Shown: positions 46,200-59,530, numbered from the stretch's first letter. The stretch is 64,000 nt of DNA from Steromphala cineraria (GCA_916613615.1 OU744725.1:66100575-66164574); one strand, 5' to 3'. Translations and numbers: made by a program. The notes: generated from the sequence alone by a model not told the origin.

Positions 46200-48427
46200 C
46201 AAGGACCCAAGCTGACCCAAGCACACTTAGCCAGGTTCTTGAATTTTTCAATTTTGGTCCATTTATCAAAAATTGGATATGTACATTTTATAAAAACATC
46301 AACTCAAGCGTCCTTGTGAATGGCTTTTCATCAGATTTCTTTGAAATTACACGTGGATGTAGACAAGGAGATCCATTATCGCCATATTTATTCATTCTCT
46401 GTGCTGAAATCCTTAGCATAATGATACGTAATAATGAAAAGATAAAGGGAATTAAAATAGGTGATAGCGAATATCTCGTTACACAATTCGCAGACGATAC
46501 ATCGTTAACACTTGACGGGTCGGAAGCATGCCTCCAAGCGACATTACAAACATTGGCTCAATACGCATCTTTCTCTGGTCTTAAAATAAACACAAGTAAA
46601 ACACAAGTTATCTGGATAGGTTCCTTAAAACATTCAAAAAAGACGCTTTGCAAAGACTACAAATTAGATTGGTCAAAAACGGAATTTACTATCCTTGGCA
46701 TAACTTTTACGCATAACTTGGCAGAAATGGTCGAGAGAAATTACAAAGATAAGCTTAAAAAAATTAGGATCATCATGAACCAGTGGCTTGGAAGAGACCT
46801 GACCCCACTTGGTAGGATAACAGTTTTAAAAAGTCTTATCTTACCAAAATTAAATAATATATTTACAGTTCTTCCTAATCCTAGTGAAAAAATCATAAAA
46901 TCCCTAGAACAACTGTGCTTTAGTTTCATTTGGAAAGGAAAACCTGATAAGATTAAACGTAAACTAATAGCTAGTAACTACAATGAGGGTGGGATTAGAG
47001 CTCCGGATATAAGAAATACAATCATTTCGCAAAAAATAAGTTGGGTGAAAAGACTCTTCAACTGTGATAACAACTCAAAGTTAAAAAAGCTTTTCAATAT
47101 AAATATATCCCCTGCATATAGAGATTTCTATCAATATAGTGCAGCAACCATAATGGAACACGTATGTACCCCGAGAACAAACGATTTTTGGAAAGATGTT
47201 TTAAAAGCATGGGGAAAGTTCATAATACAAAAGGGGAAAACCGTAAAGACTCAATTTGATATCCTATCCCAGCCATTATGGAATAATGAAAATATCAAAA
47301 TCAATAACACACCAGTACATTACAGAAAAATGTCAAACGTTGGCATATATTCAATAAATGACATAGTCAATAGTGAAGGGAACTTCTTCAAATATTCAGA
47401 ACTAATTCAAGAGTACCAATGTAAAACAAACTTCCTTGAATACGCTGGTATTATCAGGGCAATAAAATCATATTCAGTCAAAGCAAAAATTAACATCGAA
47501 ACAAAACTAAATATGCCATTTATCCCATATTTTATCGAAAACATAGCTACAAAGAAAAAAGGATGTCGAATTTTTTATGATATACAACAGGAGTCAGAAA
47601 ACACAGCGAGATTACATAAATACAGAAATAAGTGGGAACAAGATTTAAATTGTAAAATCGATGAATTTGAATGGAATCAAATAAACAAGATGCCATTCGT
47701 ATCAAATCTAAATTCAAAAACAAAATGGTTTCAATATTCCATTCTTCATAGAATTCTTCCGACAAACGAACTTTTGTATAAGATGAAATTCAAAGATGAA
47801 AATAAATGCAGCTTTTGTGAGGAAGAAAAAGAAACCATCAGTCATCTTTTTTTCGATTGCCCTATTGTTAAAGATATATGGACAAAACTTAAGGAATGGA
47901 TAGAGACATGTACCCAAGCTGACATTGATCTGTCCAAACGTAACATTTGCTTAGGATATCCTGAAAACAGAAACAGAGTACTGAACACGATAATCACAAC
48001 TGTTAAGTACAACCTATTCAAAACAAAACAATATGGAATAACACCAAATTTAAACTCCATTATAAATGACATTAAGAAAACATATAATATTGATAAGTAT
48101 AATGCTTTCTCAACATGCAGTTACTCAAAATTTATGAAATTTTGGTCAACCTGCCACTTGCTATTTAATGACTAACAAAACTGTCTTCGCATATACCTTT
48201 GTTTTCATATACCTTTGTTATCACTGAATTATGAAAAAAAAAGGTTGGAAGTTCATACCTTTTCCTATGTTACCAATTCTATCAAGTTGTCCATATCAAA
48301 CTATCAAGTTGTCCATATCAAAATGTATACTGTATCCTGTTACTACTATCATGTTGTATGTTAACGAAAATCGCATGTAACCATATGTACCACAAAAAAG
48401 AATAATAAAAAAAAACAAAAAAAAAAC
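46200..48427 (+). pseudogene. Tx1/L1-type LINE ORF2, 5'-truncated after RT motif A
   Basis: A 690-codon frame opens at 46103, but only ~46230 onward is LINE. The earlier part is antisense to the neighbouring LINE's 5' region. The protein starts at VLEFFNFGPFIKNWICTFYK, just after where motif A should be. It has motif B GCRQGDPLSPYLF, motif C FADDTSL, KTQVIWIGS, then a long C-terminal region and the zinc-binding tail CSFCEEEKETISHLFFDCP. Stop at 48175, then a 3' UTR with a 20-bp direct repeat (48282-48321) and an A-rich tail ending ~48427. Loss of the endonuclease and motif A Asp means no active enzyme despite the long open frame. Confidence 0.85.
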
Positions 48428-48683
48428 ACTTAGCCTGTGTACTAATTAGGTCAAGTACACACACACCCAAATACAGAAATTTACATTATTTAGTTTATCG
48501 TAAAACAAATAATGCAAGAATTGTAAATACAACAAAGTTGTTGTAAGAGTGATAATCAACCAAAGTTGATAAGAGTATTTGCAATACCAGATCGAAGTAA
48601 AGCAGATACAGATAATATTTAGCACAGTGACTGAGAGCAAACGAAACACGTCTTTACTCGTCAGCAAACCAAGCTAAACTCCA
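48428..48683. other. unassigned DNA at the end of the 5-kb insertion
   Basis: AT-rich with an ACACACACACCC stretch. Not present in copies 1 or 3. No gene seen. Confidence 0.3.
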
Positions 48684-49192
48684 ACTGTTTGTAGTCTTAC
48701 AGGAGTTGTCTCCCTTACCATGCATTGGTATCCCTTGTTATATAGTCAATTGGTATTAAGGGCAGCATTTGGTCCTTACACATTGAATCAAACTTATGAC
48801 TTTGTATGTAATTAGTCATTTCAATTGAAATCGCGGATATACAAATTTGTCATGAGTTACAACTTTCAGCATTCTTCATAAAATTTAGGGAATTTGGAGG
48901 GGGGAAGTGTTGAAATTGTAAGTAAAACTATAGAATATATTTCAATATTAACTGCCTCAAAATGTTTTTAATATCTTATACATATGTTACAACTGAACAT
49001 GATTCTTAATATTTGACATTTACAAGACATAGTCATGACGTAACCATTATGTATAATTCAACAGAATAACAGAGGAAATCTTATCAGTTATCAGTAGTAA
49101 GAAATAAGACTGGCGTCATTGTCAAGTTCATTTTATACAAAGAATCACCTTAAACAACAAGACAGCAATTCCATGACAGTTCTTAAACTCTC

Positions 49193-49198
49193 TTTATT
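49193..49198 (-). terminator. poly(A) signal of PAN-like copy 2
   Basis: TTTATT on the plus strand (AATAAA on the minus) about 160 nt after the stop; conserved in all three copies. Confidence 0.6.
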
Positions 49199-49355
49199 TA
49201 CTGTAAAGTTCTACAGATAAAATTAAGTGTCAGAACAGAAAACTGTATGACAACATAGAAGCCAAGTTACATAGCGATAGGAGTAACGCAATGTTGGTTT
49301 TACTTTCCCAGGTTTTCCTTACAGCAGCACAAAAGTTGCTCACTATCGTTTCAAT

Positions 49356-51832
49356 TTATCCACATCTAGCATGAATTTTATAAATGTTAATGTCACAAAT
49401 TTGAACATTTCTTGGGTCGTCTGTGGGAACCATCACAATTTTATTCTTGACTGTGTCCACACAGTGCAGTCTGTTTCTCGAATGATTAAACACCATCAGC
49501 AATCGTCCATCTTTATTTATTCTTTTTATGTCATAAATCGTCGCACCGTGATCGTTAAGGATCAAAATGTCACTACCAAACAATTGAATTGCCTGTGTGC
49601 CATCAACATCTATATCATGACGAACATTCATGCATGGTAAATAGATTTGTTCAGACCTTTTAAACTGTATTAAGACGCGTCGATGCAAGATGAAAACATT
49701 CATATCTGAATCAAGGGTCAGACCGTTTACATGTGAGCTGCAAGACGTAAAGTAAAAAATATGAAGATAACAAAGTTCTTGAAGGCATTAGACATCAACT
49801 TAAAATTTTAACTCAAGTTACAAACCAACCCTTTCAATAAAATGGAAGCTGTTTTAAGTTAACTGTAATATGACTTCTTGAACTTCTTTCAAATTATGAT
49901 CTTCGTTCATATTCATCATTCTTGCATTAAAAAGAGAAACAATGGGCTCTAAGAATGTCGTCGAATATTCAAATTATCGTTATCTTTCTAAGGCTTGAAA
50001 ACATCATTACTTACCCGGAGTTAGAGACCCCGCAGTTTAACAACTTTGTTCTTGATGTCATTCTTGTATACCCAACAATATTGTAAGTATTCGGCTCCAG
50101 ATAATATTTGAGACGAAGCTTCAGAGTTTTTTTTCTCCCCTTCTTTCTTTCAAGAAGGTAATACAAGCAGAAACTTCGAATGTTGTAAAGACAAGTAGCA
50201 GTTGTCATTCCTCTCACTATATTATCACCTTCCAATTTTATTCCACAATAATTATAAGCCTTGCTTTTTTGTACTTCAAAAGATCCTTGTCTTTGCTTTT
50301 GAATCATAAGCAGTTTATTTGGGGCGCATGCGTAATAGGTTGAGTTGAAGTCAAGACTTGCCACCACGAACTGTGGTGTGTGGACCTCTGTCTTCTTCGT
50401 CGTCTGTTGCTTCTGTTTCTTTGTGGCTGCTTTGAATCCTGATAACATCAATACTAATTTTAATAATCTTGATTAACAGCAAATTATGTTTTCTAATTGT
50501 TTCAATGATGAAATTCTTTCCAACTTTAAAAGGGCAGTATCACATTTTTTGAAAATTAAATATGTTCAAATTGTTACTGATATTTGTATGTTAATGCTAA
50601 ATAGTTCATTTTGATAGTGTCAAAAATGTCATTACACAAACCAATCAATCATAGTCAGGGGACAAATTATAAAGATTCACATAGTCCATTAACTGCCATT
50701 TTTGTGTGAACTCCTTTAAGACATTTGGGTATGAAAAGATAATCGCATGGCTGAACTTTACATTATGAATTTGATTTATTACTTCTTTATTCAGGTTAAA
50801 TAAATGGTCCTTTCATCAGAACCACTTATTTTAATTTCCTGACATCACCTTATATTCCCCATAAGAACGTGTCACTGTCCCTTTAAACTATATGTAATGG
50901 TTTGTTAGTTAAACATGAATGAAAAGTTCATAGTATACCATATGGATTTATAGTCATCACATTTATTTTGAGGACTAGCACTACTAAGAGAGAGAGAGAG
51001 AGAGCAAAATCATCTATAACTCTATTTCAATGTCTAGATTTAACATTATGGTAAAACTCAATAATTTTTTATTTACCTCTGTTCACACAGACCTTTCTGT
51101 TTCCTCTGCTAACAATCAAGATAGTCGAGAAAGGAGAATTGATGTTGCAATTGAGTGTGTTACCTTCTGTTATCTATAAACAAAAACTACTTTATATTTC
51201 GCTGTGTATATAATTTTTTTCTAATCAAACAAATTCCATCAAGTTAGCATTCGAATCTTAAATAAGCAAGTCTGCTGTATGTATATTGATCATTTAGCTA
51301 TGGAGCTCGTCAGAGGCATTTTAGAAGTTGCCAGGTGATTGTGAAGAAACATATTGATAAACGAATTTAAATTTTTTAAAAATCTTCAGTCGTTCTCAAG
51401 CAGAGGTCATCGATCTAAGAATTCAACAGTATGTTAAAAACAAAATACTACTTCAGTTGTTGCCTGATAAGAATTAATAATCAGATGTTGCCAAGTAAAC
51501 AAGACATGTTTTACCTTTGCTAATGTATTCGTAGATGTGATCTCGTAGGAATGAAGTTCGCACTTGAGTTCAGGTCTGTTGTATTTGATTGACTTGCATC
51601 CGCCAATTCTCAAACATCTTTCTTTACATATCAGAAGTCCAACATTCCTCATGGTCTCATACGTCATACTTCCCTGAACGACTATAACCTTCCTGCCATC
51701 GTCTGAGGATCTCACTGCAGCAAGAACTGTCAGTGCAGTAAGGAACAGTAGAGGCAACCTCTTGGTGTTTCCACCGATGTGGTGATTGAGTCTTAAAGGG
51801 AATAAGACCCTCTCACAGCAGGAAATAATCAT
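49356..51832 (-). CDS. PAN/apple-like secreted protein, copy 2, four exons
   Basis: Exons 51832-51515, 51108-51093 (16-nt microexon), 50438-50015 and 49737-49356 join in frame to 379 aa. Exon 1 has an N-terminal extension, a hydrophobic segment (LPLLFLTALTVLAAV, about residues 26-40) and the Cys pattern ICKERCLRIGGCKSIKYN, C-E-L, like a PAN/apple domain. Exon 3 starts with a Lys/Gln-rich linker, then TPQFVVASLDFNSTYYACAP and CLYYLLERKKG. Exon 4 has NGLTLDSDMNVFILHRRVL and ILNDHGATIYDIKRINKDGR, faintly propeller-like. Donor AACTCCGG|GTAAGT is ideal. The microexon is inferred because the large exons are out of phase without it. No family is recognised beyond PAN-like; function unknown. Confidence 0.7.
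50530..50882. mobile_element. MITE family 1 copy in a PAN-like copy 2 intron
   Basis: TTAA on both sides (50526-50529 and 50883-50886). Ends AAGGGCAGTATCACA and GTGTCACTGTCCCT. Lies between the microexon and exon 3. Confidence 0.8.
51093..51108 (-). CDS. putative 16-nt microexon of PAN-like copy 2
   Basis: CAGAGGAAACAGAAAG between a TTGTTAG acceptor and a GTCTGT donor. Encodes Q-R-K-Q-K plus one base, bridging phase 0 to phase 1. Same length and near-identical sequence in copies 1 and 3. Confidence 0.4.
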
Positions 51833-52747
51833 GTGGTCAGTTGGAAACTCTTTGGGATAATAACCCTCTTATTGGTTCCAAAGAAACGATAATGAAGTCA
51901 TATCTTTTCTGTGATCTCTGTGATCCTCGATAATGAAAACTATTGACAGAATAAAAGAACTTGGTAACTATTCTTATCCTAGTGTCATTCTCTTTATTGA
52001 CAAAATGAAAAATGATAACAACATGATAAAACAAGAATCAAATGATTAAAAACTGATTTATATTTATGATATTTACATGATTTATCAATATTAATTACAT
52101 GATTAATTAATTATTCGTTAAATTTTACATGAAACAAAAGATATATACATATGTATGTAAAGGTTGTTGTCATAAATAAGCACTTACGTTAGTTATTACA
52201 AAGTATGCTCTCAATATATCAGCAAACAAATGATATCTAAATTCCATGATAAAAATATTATCATAGTGTAAACAAATACATAGCTTATGCTTCTTACAAA
52301 TCTAACAAATATCGATAACTTTTTGTGTAGACTCACCTCTCAAATGACCATGCCCAAAACTGGCTAACAGAAAAGAGCTAAAGGAATATTGTAACGGACT
52401 GATTAATTTTATTAAAGTACCATAATTAAATGAGACATTATCAGTAGTGTTTTATGTTATCAATGATCATAATTAGTTATTAAGTATTAATTAAAACTGA
52501 GATAGAATAGATGGACGTCTTTTCTATTTTTCTGTTGCCATATAGATGACATTATCAATTTTTAAAAATCAACAAAGACTCGAAAACTGACAGTGATTGA
52601 TTTCACATAAATGTTAAATTCACGTCTTATCGCTTTCTTTCTTGTTTATAGACACTCCTAGAATTATGAAGGGTCAGGGAATGATTGATTTAAATGCCTC
52701 AAGCGTTTGTGAAAAGAATATCAAATTCAATAAAATCGTAACTGTAT

Positions 52748-54245
52748 TAAACAAGTGAAGAAGCGAGCAAAGCTCACATACCCCCGCTCCCCACTTTGTT
52801 CCAAGAATTTCAAATAGTAAAACTGATTAATATTGGTTAAAGTATGATAGTTGAGTATACAGTAAGTCATTGTGTAAGTCTTCTTTCAACTGAAACCCAA
52901 ATACCGAATTCATTAATAGGTTTGACAATTAAAAGGGTACATCTAGAGATAATGGTTGATCTTTGTTTCAAATTTGAGGTAGTTATCATGAATATTCTAA
53001 GAGATGCACTGAGGACAAAATTATTTTTGTTGAGTCACTTTGTAAGTTATGTTTTCCAAAGAAACCACAGAGAAGAAAATCCATATATATCGTTTAACTC
53101 TCACAAGGCATATCCAGCAATCACGATTGACATATGTAGCAAATTTGGTGAAGCTGAGATGTATATTTCATGAAATATGTTCAGGACAATGTAATTTATC
53201 ATAGAATCACTGTTTTAGTCATGTTTCCAAAAATTAAAAAAATGTGATGGTCTAATCCTCAAATGGCACATCTAGTGATCATGGTTGATAAGTGTATAAA
53301 GTTTGGTGAAGCTAGCATGAATAGTTTGGGAGATATGCTCTGGACAAAAGACTTGGTCGAAGAGTCATTGTTTTAGTCATGTTTCCATGGAAACCGCAAT
53401 AAATAAAAATAATTTGTCGGTCTAACCCTTAAAAGGCACAACTAGGGATCATGGTTGATAAGTGTATGAAGTTTGGTGAAGCTAGCTTGAATAGTTTGGG
53501 AGATATGCTCCGGACAAAAGACTTGGTCGAAGAGTCACTGTTTTAGTCATGTTTCCATGGAAACCACAAAAAATACAAATAATTTGTTGGTCTAACCCTT
53601 AAAAGGCACAATTAGGGATCATGATTGATAAGTTTTATGAAGTTTGGTGAAGCTAGCATGGATAGTTTGGGAGATATGCTCCGAAAAAAGAACTTGGTCT
53701 TAGTGTCACTGTTTTAGTCATGTTTCCATGGAAACCGCCAAAAATTAAAAGAATGTGATGGTCTTACCCTCAAAAGGCACAACTAGGGATCATGGTTGAC
53801 ATGTGTATGAAGTTTGATGAAGCTAGCATGCATAGTTTTGGAGATCTGCTCCGCACAGAAACGACTTCCTCAAAGAGTCACTTTTTAGTCACGTTTCCAT
53901 GGCAACCGCAAAAATGAAAATTCAGAAATAGTTCTTACCCTCAAAAGGCACAACTAGGGATCATGGTTGACATGTGTATGAAGTTTGATGAAGCTAACAT
54001 GCATAGTTTTGGAGATATGCTCCACACAAAACGACTTCCTCAAAGAGTCACTTTTTAGTCACGTTTCCATGGAAACCGCAAAAATGAAATTTCAGAAATA
54101 GTTCTAACCCTCAAAAGGCACAACTAGGGATCATGGTTGACATGTGTATGAAGTTTGATGAGGCTAGCATGCATAGTTTTGGAGATCTGCTCCGCACAAA
54201 GTTTTGGGACGGACGGACAGACGGACGGATCTCCCATTCCATCCC
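52748..54245 (+). repeat. ~169-bp satellite array 2
   Basis: Same unit as array 1 (GTATGAAGTTTGGTGAAGCT, GTTTCCATGGAAACCGC), about eight units, after the same head (GCTCACATACCCCCGCTCCC). Ends in an ACGG-type microsatellite (GGGACGGACGGACAGACGG). It abuts the end of duplication copy 2. Confidence 0.85.
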
Positions 54246-56109
54246 ACAAAGTAAGTCAGAACAAAACAAAAAATAGTTCAATTGTAAATATACCCTAATA
54301 AAAGACCAACACGTTTCAATGATGAATGCACAAAAGTGAATAAAATTAAGGCAGCTGAAACTTCATGCATATAGTCAATCTTTGGTGAAAACAATAATGG
54401 AAACAACCTAAGTCAATGATAGAGGCAGGCAGTGCCACAGAGCAGCCGTACTTTTTGTGTTGTCTCTCCTTTTGTGTTGTCTTGATGTCCAAACGTTTAA
54501 AAGATACTGCTAACCGGGGATTTTTATATATTGCAACAGGATGTTTTAAAACCATTAGACTTCTTTATTCATTGTTCAAAATAAGATTATAATTATGTCT
54601 AACATTTTGTTTGAAGTTGGAACAGAATTAGTCATTATTTAAATATCTTATGGTACTATAATGAGGCAAAAGCCAAGGAAATCTCTAGGGGAAAATATAT
54701 TAAAACTAATTCAGTGCACATTTTGAGGCTTGCAATTGGAAAGTTCAAACCAATAACATTACCAAACGACTACTTTTATTTAAACGAGGGCTGCCAAACT
54801 TCTTCACGGTTACTCCCCAAGGTTAACAAGTATATTGTCCTCAATACTGCTTTATTTTAGTAGCCCTGGGCTTGAAAACGGAAAATCACTCTTCATGTGA
54901 TGGAATTATAGTTTACCAATATTTAAGCAGAACTGAACACTGCAAAATATTTGATTATACTGGAAATCTCAAATCTATTTTCAAGAATATTGTCTATGTA
55001 AATGAATATTCAAAGTTCTGAATACTTAAGATATTTCAACTAAAAGGGTATAGTTAAACTTTATCGTATTACCATTTAAAACAAAAACAGAACATGTTGG
55101 CAAAATGGAAAATAATACCGTTTTAAGAACATCGGCTTAATTTCGCTTAGTCATATAGCTAAATGCGGGAATTCCCAGTGGCGTTTTTATATGAAACACC
55201 AAGTTTTGTCTATTTTAAACACTTTTATAATACGCCCTTTATATTACCATGAAACTTTTATTGGAAGAAATGTGAACCTTTTTAATGTACAAAAACCTAT
55301 TTAGTCTATAAAATCCCTCAATTATTTCTCCCGTGAAAATCAATTGATTTGTTCATTTAATAATATGTGTAGTTTACTGATATAGCCTAACAAATGACTT
55401 GTATCTTACAAAAATCTGAAAAACATCATAACTTCGTTCAAAAATTTGATCAAAAGATAAAACAGACAGAAAAAAACATTAAAACATAGTTTGATGCATT
55501 GCTGTTATCTATCTATATAAAAATTCGGATGGAAATAAAGATGATGCTTGATAGATACTGTCTTCAGTAGGATTTTGGAGATTTATTTCATACTGATCTA
55601 ATTTATTAATAATCTGTGTTTCCGTTCTAGATGAGACAAACCTTTTATTTAAGTATTTAATCCTCCTTTCAAAAATAAGCACAATAATTTAATTAAATAA
55701 GGTGGATTATTTACAATAACTACAATATCATTATTCAATCAATCTGTTCTAGTTTCGTGCCGTTGTACATTATTTTATGTATAATTTAACTCTACAATTT
55801 ATTTTTAAAAAATTATATACCGTATCTTATCACCTACTTTTTGTATACATACATTTTTAGATTATTATTTTATAAGCTTATAACATAATTTATGTATCCT
55901 TATAGTGCAATTTACATTTCTTTACTTACTACACTTTACATTACCGATATTGATTTAAGCTTTATAGCATATACAGTCTGGCATTTGTGCTTTTACATAT
56001 CGCATTTTAACCGCTGTATTTTACCCCTGTTGTACAAATGGTGAGACTTAAATAAACTATATTGTATATATATTTTTAGTTCGTAATTCTCATCTTTTGT
56101 TTGATTCAC
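54246..56109. other. AT-rich DNA, nothing recognised
   Basis: No splice-supported frames, TIRs or tandem repeats were seen. Confidence 0.35.
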
Positions 56110-56915
56110 ACCATTGCATGAATCATTTTGAATCATATTTAGCTAATACAACTTTATCTCAACATACAGTTTCTTAACAAACATTTCTTTCATTTCTTAT
56201 ACTATAACTTATAAACTTAGTGCATTTTAATGCCATTGAGTGGATCATTTTCTTATCACAATACTTTTGAATCATATTTAGCTAATACAGTTTTAAACAA
56301 CTTTCTCTCAACATACAGCTTCTTAACGAAAGTTTTTCTCATTACTTATACTATAACTTATAACTTTAGTTCAATGTTATGCCATTGAATGGATCATTTT
56401 CTTATCACAATCCTCTGAATCATATTTAGCCAATATAGTATTAAACAACTTTCTCTCAACATACAGCTTCTTAACAAAAGTTTTTCTCATTACTTAAACT
56501 ATAACTTATTAACTTAGTGCAATGTAATGCCATTGCATGAATCATTTTGAATCATATTTAGCTAATACAACTTTATCTCAACATACAGTTTCTTAACAAA
56601 CATTTCTTTCATTTCTTATACTATAACTTATAAACTTAGTGCATTGCAATGCCATTGAGTGGATCATTTTCTTATCACAATACTTTTGAATCATATTTAG
56701 CTAAAACGGTTTAAACAACTTTCTCTCAACATTCAGCTTCTTAACGAAAGTTTTTCTCATTACTTAAACTATAACTTATTAACTTAGTGCAATGTAATGC
56801 CATTGAGTGGATCATTTTCTTATCACAATCCTTTGAATCATATTTACCTTATATAGTTTTAAACAACTTTCTCTCAACATGCAGCTTCTTAACAAAAGTT
56901 TTTTTCATTTGGTAG
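56110..56915. repeat. ~135-140-bp tandem repeat with a trimeric higher-order period
   Basis: About six units share ATCATATTTAGCTAATA, CTCAACATACAG, TTCTTAAC and ACTATAACTTAT. Unit 4 (from ~56531) repeats unit 1 (from ~56113) more exactly than units 2 and 3 do, including the variant GCATGAATCATTTTGAATC, giving a ~418-bp higher-order period. Confidence 0.75.
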
Positions 56916-57761
56916 TGAGCTAAACTAAAGTGGGATCGAAAATTCAAAATCTAAATTTCGTATTCATCGTTATTGCTGTCATTTCAGGTGATATTTTGTA
57001 ACATGCATAAGGTATATCATAATGTTGACTTGACCATAGTGACTGAAATTTCGTTAAACCAAGGCATCTTTCGGAGGATATCAACCATATTTCTAGCTTG
57101 GTAAATATGTATCCCTTTTTACACATTTTAAAAACTTTTAAAACATTTTACAGGATAAGAAAAGGAAATCATTCTATGTGACCACGTTTATTGTTTTCAC
57201 AAAAGCGATTGTTCCGAATAGTTTATTTCGATACTGAAAGGCCACAGGCCTGAAGTACATAATTATGAATTTATTAATTTGGTTAAGTAGTCATGATTGA
57301 TATATGAAGCTTAATCACGACGTAGATTTTAATGTAATAGTAAAATGTATTGAGATGATAAAGAAGATACAGTTACAGTCATTCTTTGAAGAGCTTTGAG
57401 CTGTGTAAGCTGAACATGGCCTAACACTCTGCTTTCAGCGACAGTCTACAGTAGTAACCACTCATATAACTTATGATTAAATCAAATTAACTTAACAAAA
57501 TAAATGTTCAAGTTTTAAGGAGATAGCATTTTTTCCAGCTTTAACGCCAATCTTAACATCTTTCTATATAGGGTAACTTCAATGACCTTGATTTAATTGT
57601 AAGCATTAAGTAAGACCATTCATGATCAGCAAGCATGTAAAAGATGAAATTTCAGTTATGATAAAATGGCAGAATTGGTACTTTTCATGAAGACCGTCAA
57701 TTCCTTATAATTAGAATTTTTTGCCGCGTGTAATGCACTGCTCTTTTGCAACAACCCCATT
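56916..57761. other. AT-rich DNA, nothing recognised
   Basis: Short open frames only, with no domains. Confidence 0.3.
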
Positions 57762-58510
57762 AGCCACTGACAGTAAAAGAAAAGTTTATAAAGTTTTAAA
57801 CAATTGGTAGTAACATTATGATTACTAATTTTACAGTAATTGCATATTGTTATCATACGTTAAAAATTTTAATATCTTGTTTTATGTATCACAAGATATA
57901 TTAAGTTGCAGTACATAGTCATCTGTATAATTATTGAAATTTTTTAAGCATATGTTTGTATATATTTGTTTAATGTTTATAAGTTTTATTGATACTACTG
58001 TATATCATATATATCATGATCCTCTGGCAGTTGTTCTGAGCCTACGCTAACTTCCATGATTTTATTAATTAAACTTTAATGCAAAACTTTCAATCCAAAG
58101 AAATATTTTTGCGAATTTAGCACCCCATCGTTTTCAACAGCCTCAAAATCAAAACTATATGTTTCAAATTGCGTCTTTTTCTCCTCCTTCACAAGGCATG
58201 TGGTTGTCAAACATATAGCCACTGACAGTAGAAGAAAAGTTTATAAAGTTTTAAACAATTGGTAGTTACATTTATATTTATTAATTTTACAGTAATTGCA
58301 TATTGTTATCATACGTTAAAAATTCTAATATCTTGTTTTATGTATCACAAGATATTCTAAGTTGCAGTACATAGTCATCTGTATAATTATTGAAATTTTT
58401 GAAGCATATGTTTGTATATATTTTTTTGATGTTTATAAGTTTTATTGATACTACATTGTATATCATATATACAATATCATGATCCTAAAGCAGTTGTTCT
58501 GAGCCTCCGC
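57762..58510 (+). repeat. direct duplication of ~290 bp
   Basis: AGCCACTGACAGTA through GCAGTTGTTCTGAGCCT occurs at about 57762-58048 and again at 58215-58510, ~453 bp apart, with few differences. Confidence 0.85.
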
Positions 58511-59530
58511 TTATCACCTGTCAGACAGTTTGTACCTCGTTTTAACAACAATCTATAGACATTTGAGAATAAAAGGTGAAATATTTTGAAAGCTAATGAT
58601 TGCTGTTGTTCAATGCGATTAATAAATCTAGTAAAGATAATTGTTGTAGCTGATAAAAAGAATATCTCAGCAATGTTTTCCGCCGTGAATGAACTGTCAA
58701 GAACAGTTTCGCCTCCCTTTACGCCGATTGGTCACCAAGAAAACCGGATCAGTAGCCGTACCAAACCATTTTATTTCCGTAAATGCTGTTTTTGCAACCG
58801 TAATAGCAAGTATCTTCACTGTAACTAACATTCTCACTGCCAAAATTAACGCTCGTGCATGTAAAATTGACGCTTTTTTACCATAGTAGAGGTGAATTTT
58901 TCAGTTCTTGTTGTTATCTGTACAAAACAGGAGGAGATTCTTTCCAAATTGACATATTTTTTTTCTGTGCGTTAGGGGGGGGCATGAGTTTGGACTTCGT
59001 CATTTTGAAGGGAAGGCTTCGTTTGCATGACAAACTGTGAAGATGTTGATTAACGATTCCCATAAACGTAACTAAACCTTACAGTTTATCTTGTTCCATA
59101 TAAAGAATATTCTTTGTTTATCTTTGAATTTTTAAAAACTATAAGTAATTTTTAAAACAAAATTCAGGTGAAAAGTAGTGATGGACATCTGTTTTAATAA
59201 GTTAAATCACATCTAGTTCACCATGCATTTGGACTGTGTAAAATATCTGGTTGGCAAGCGTCCACATTTCAGGCACTGTTTGTAGTCTTACAGGAGTTGT
59301 TTCCCTTACCATGCATTGTTATCCCTTGTTATATAGTCAATTGGTATTAAGGGCAGCGTTTGGCCCTTATGCATTGAATCAAACGTATGACTTTGTATGT
59401 AATTAGTCATTTCAATTGAAATCGCGGATATGCAAATTTCTCATGAGTTACAACTTTCAGCATTCTTCATAAAATTTAGGGAATTTGGAGGGGGAAAGTG
59501 TTGAAATTGTAAATAAAACTATAGAATATA

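Larger units (their letters stand above)
43661..48683. mobile_element. ~5-kb insertion holding two head-to-head LINE relics
   Basis: Flanked by ACTGTTTG at 43653-43660 and 48684-48691. The undivided sequence in copy 3 (CAGGCACTGTTTGTAGTC) has it once. Contains a minus-strand I/Jockey-type LINE and a plus-strand Tx1/L1-type LINE plus ~0.25 kb of unassigned DNA at the right. Confidence 0.7.
39895..52745 (-). repeat. segmental duplication, copy 2, split by two large insertions
   Basis: Duplicated sequence occupies 39895-40055, 43480-43660 and 48684-52745. The gaps are the Penelope-like insertion (40056-43479) and a LINE-bearing insertion (43661-48683). Closing both gives continuous alignment to copy 3. 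Confidence 0.8.

Noticed and set aside
49371..49640. Plus-strand 89-codon frame
   Set aside because: Antisense of the last exon of PAN-like copy 2; the same shadow occurs at 61226.
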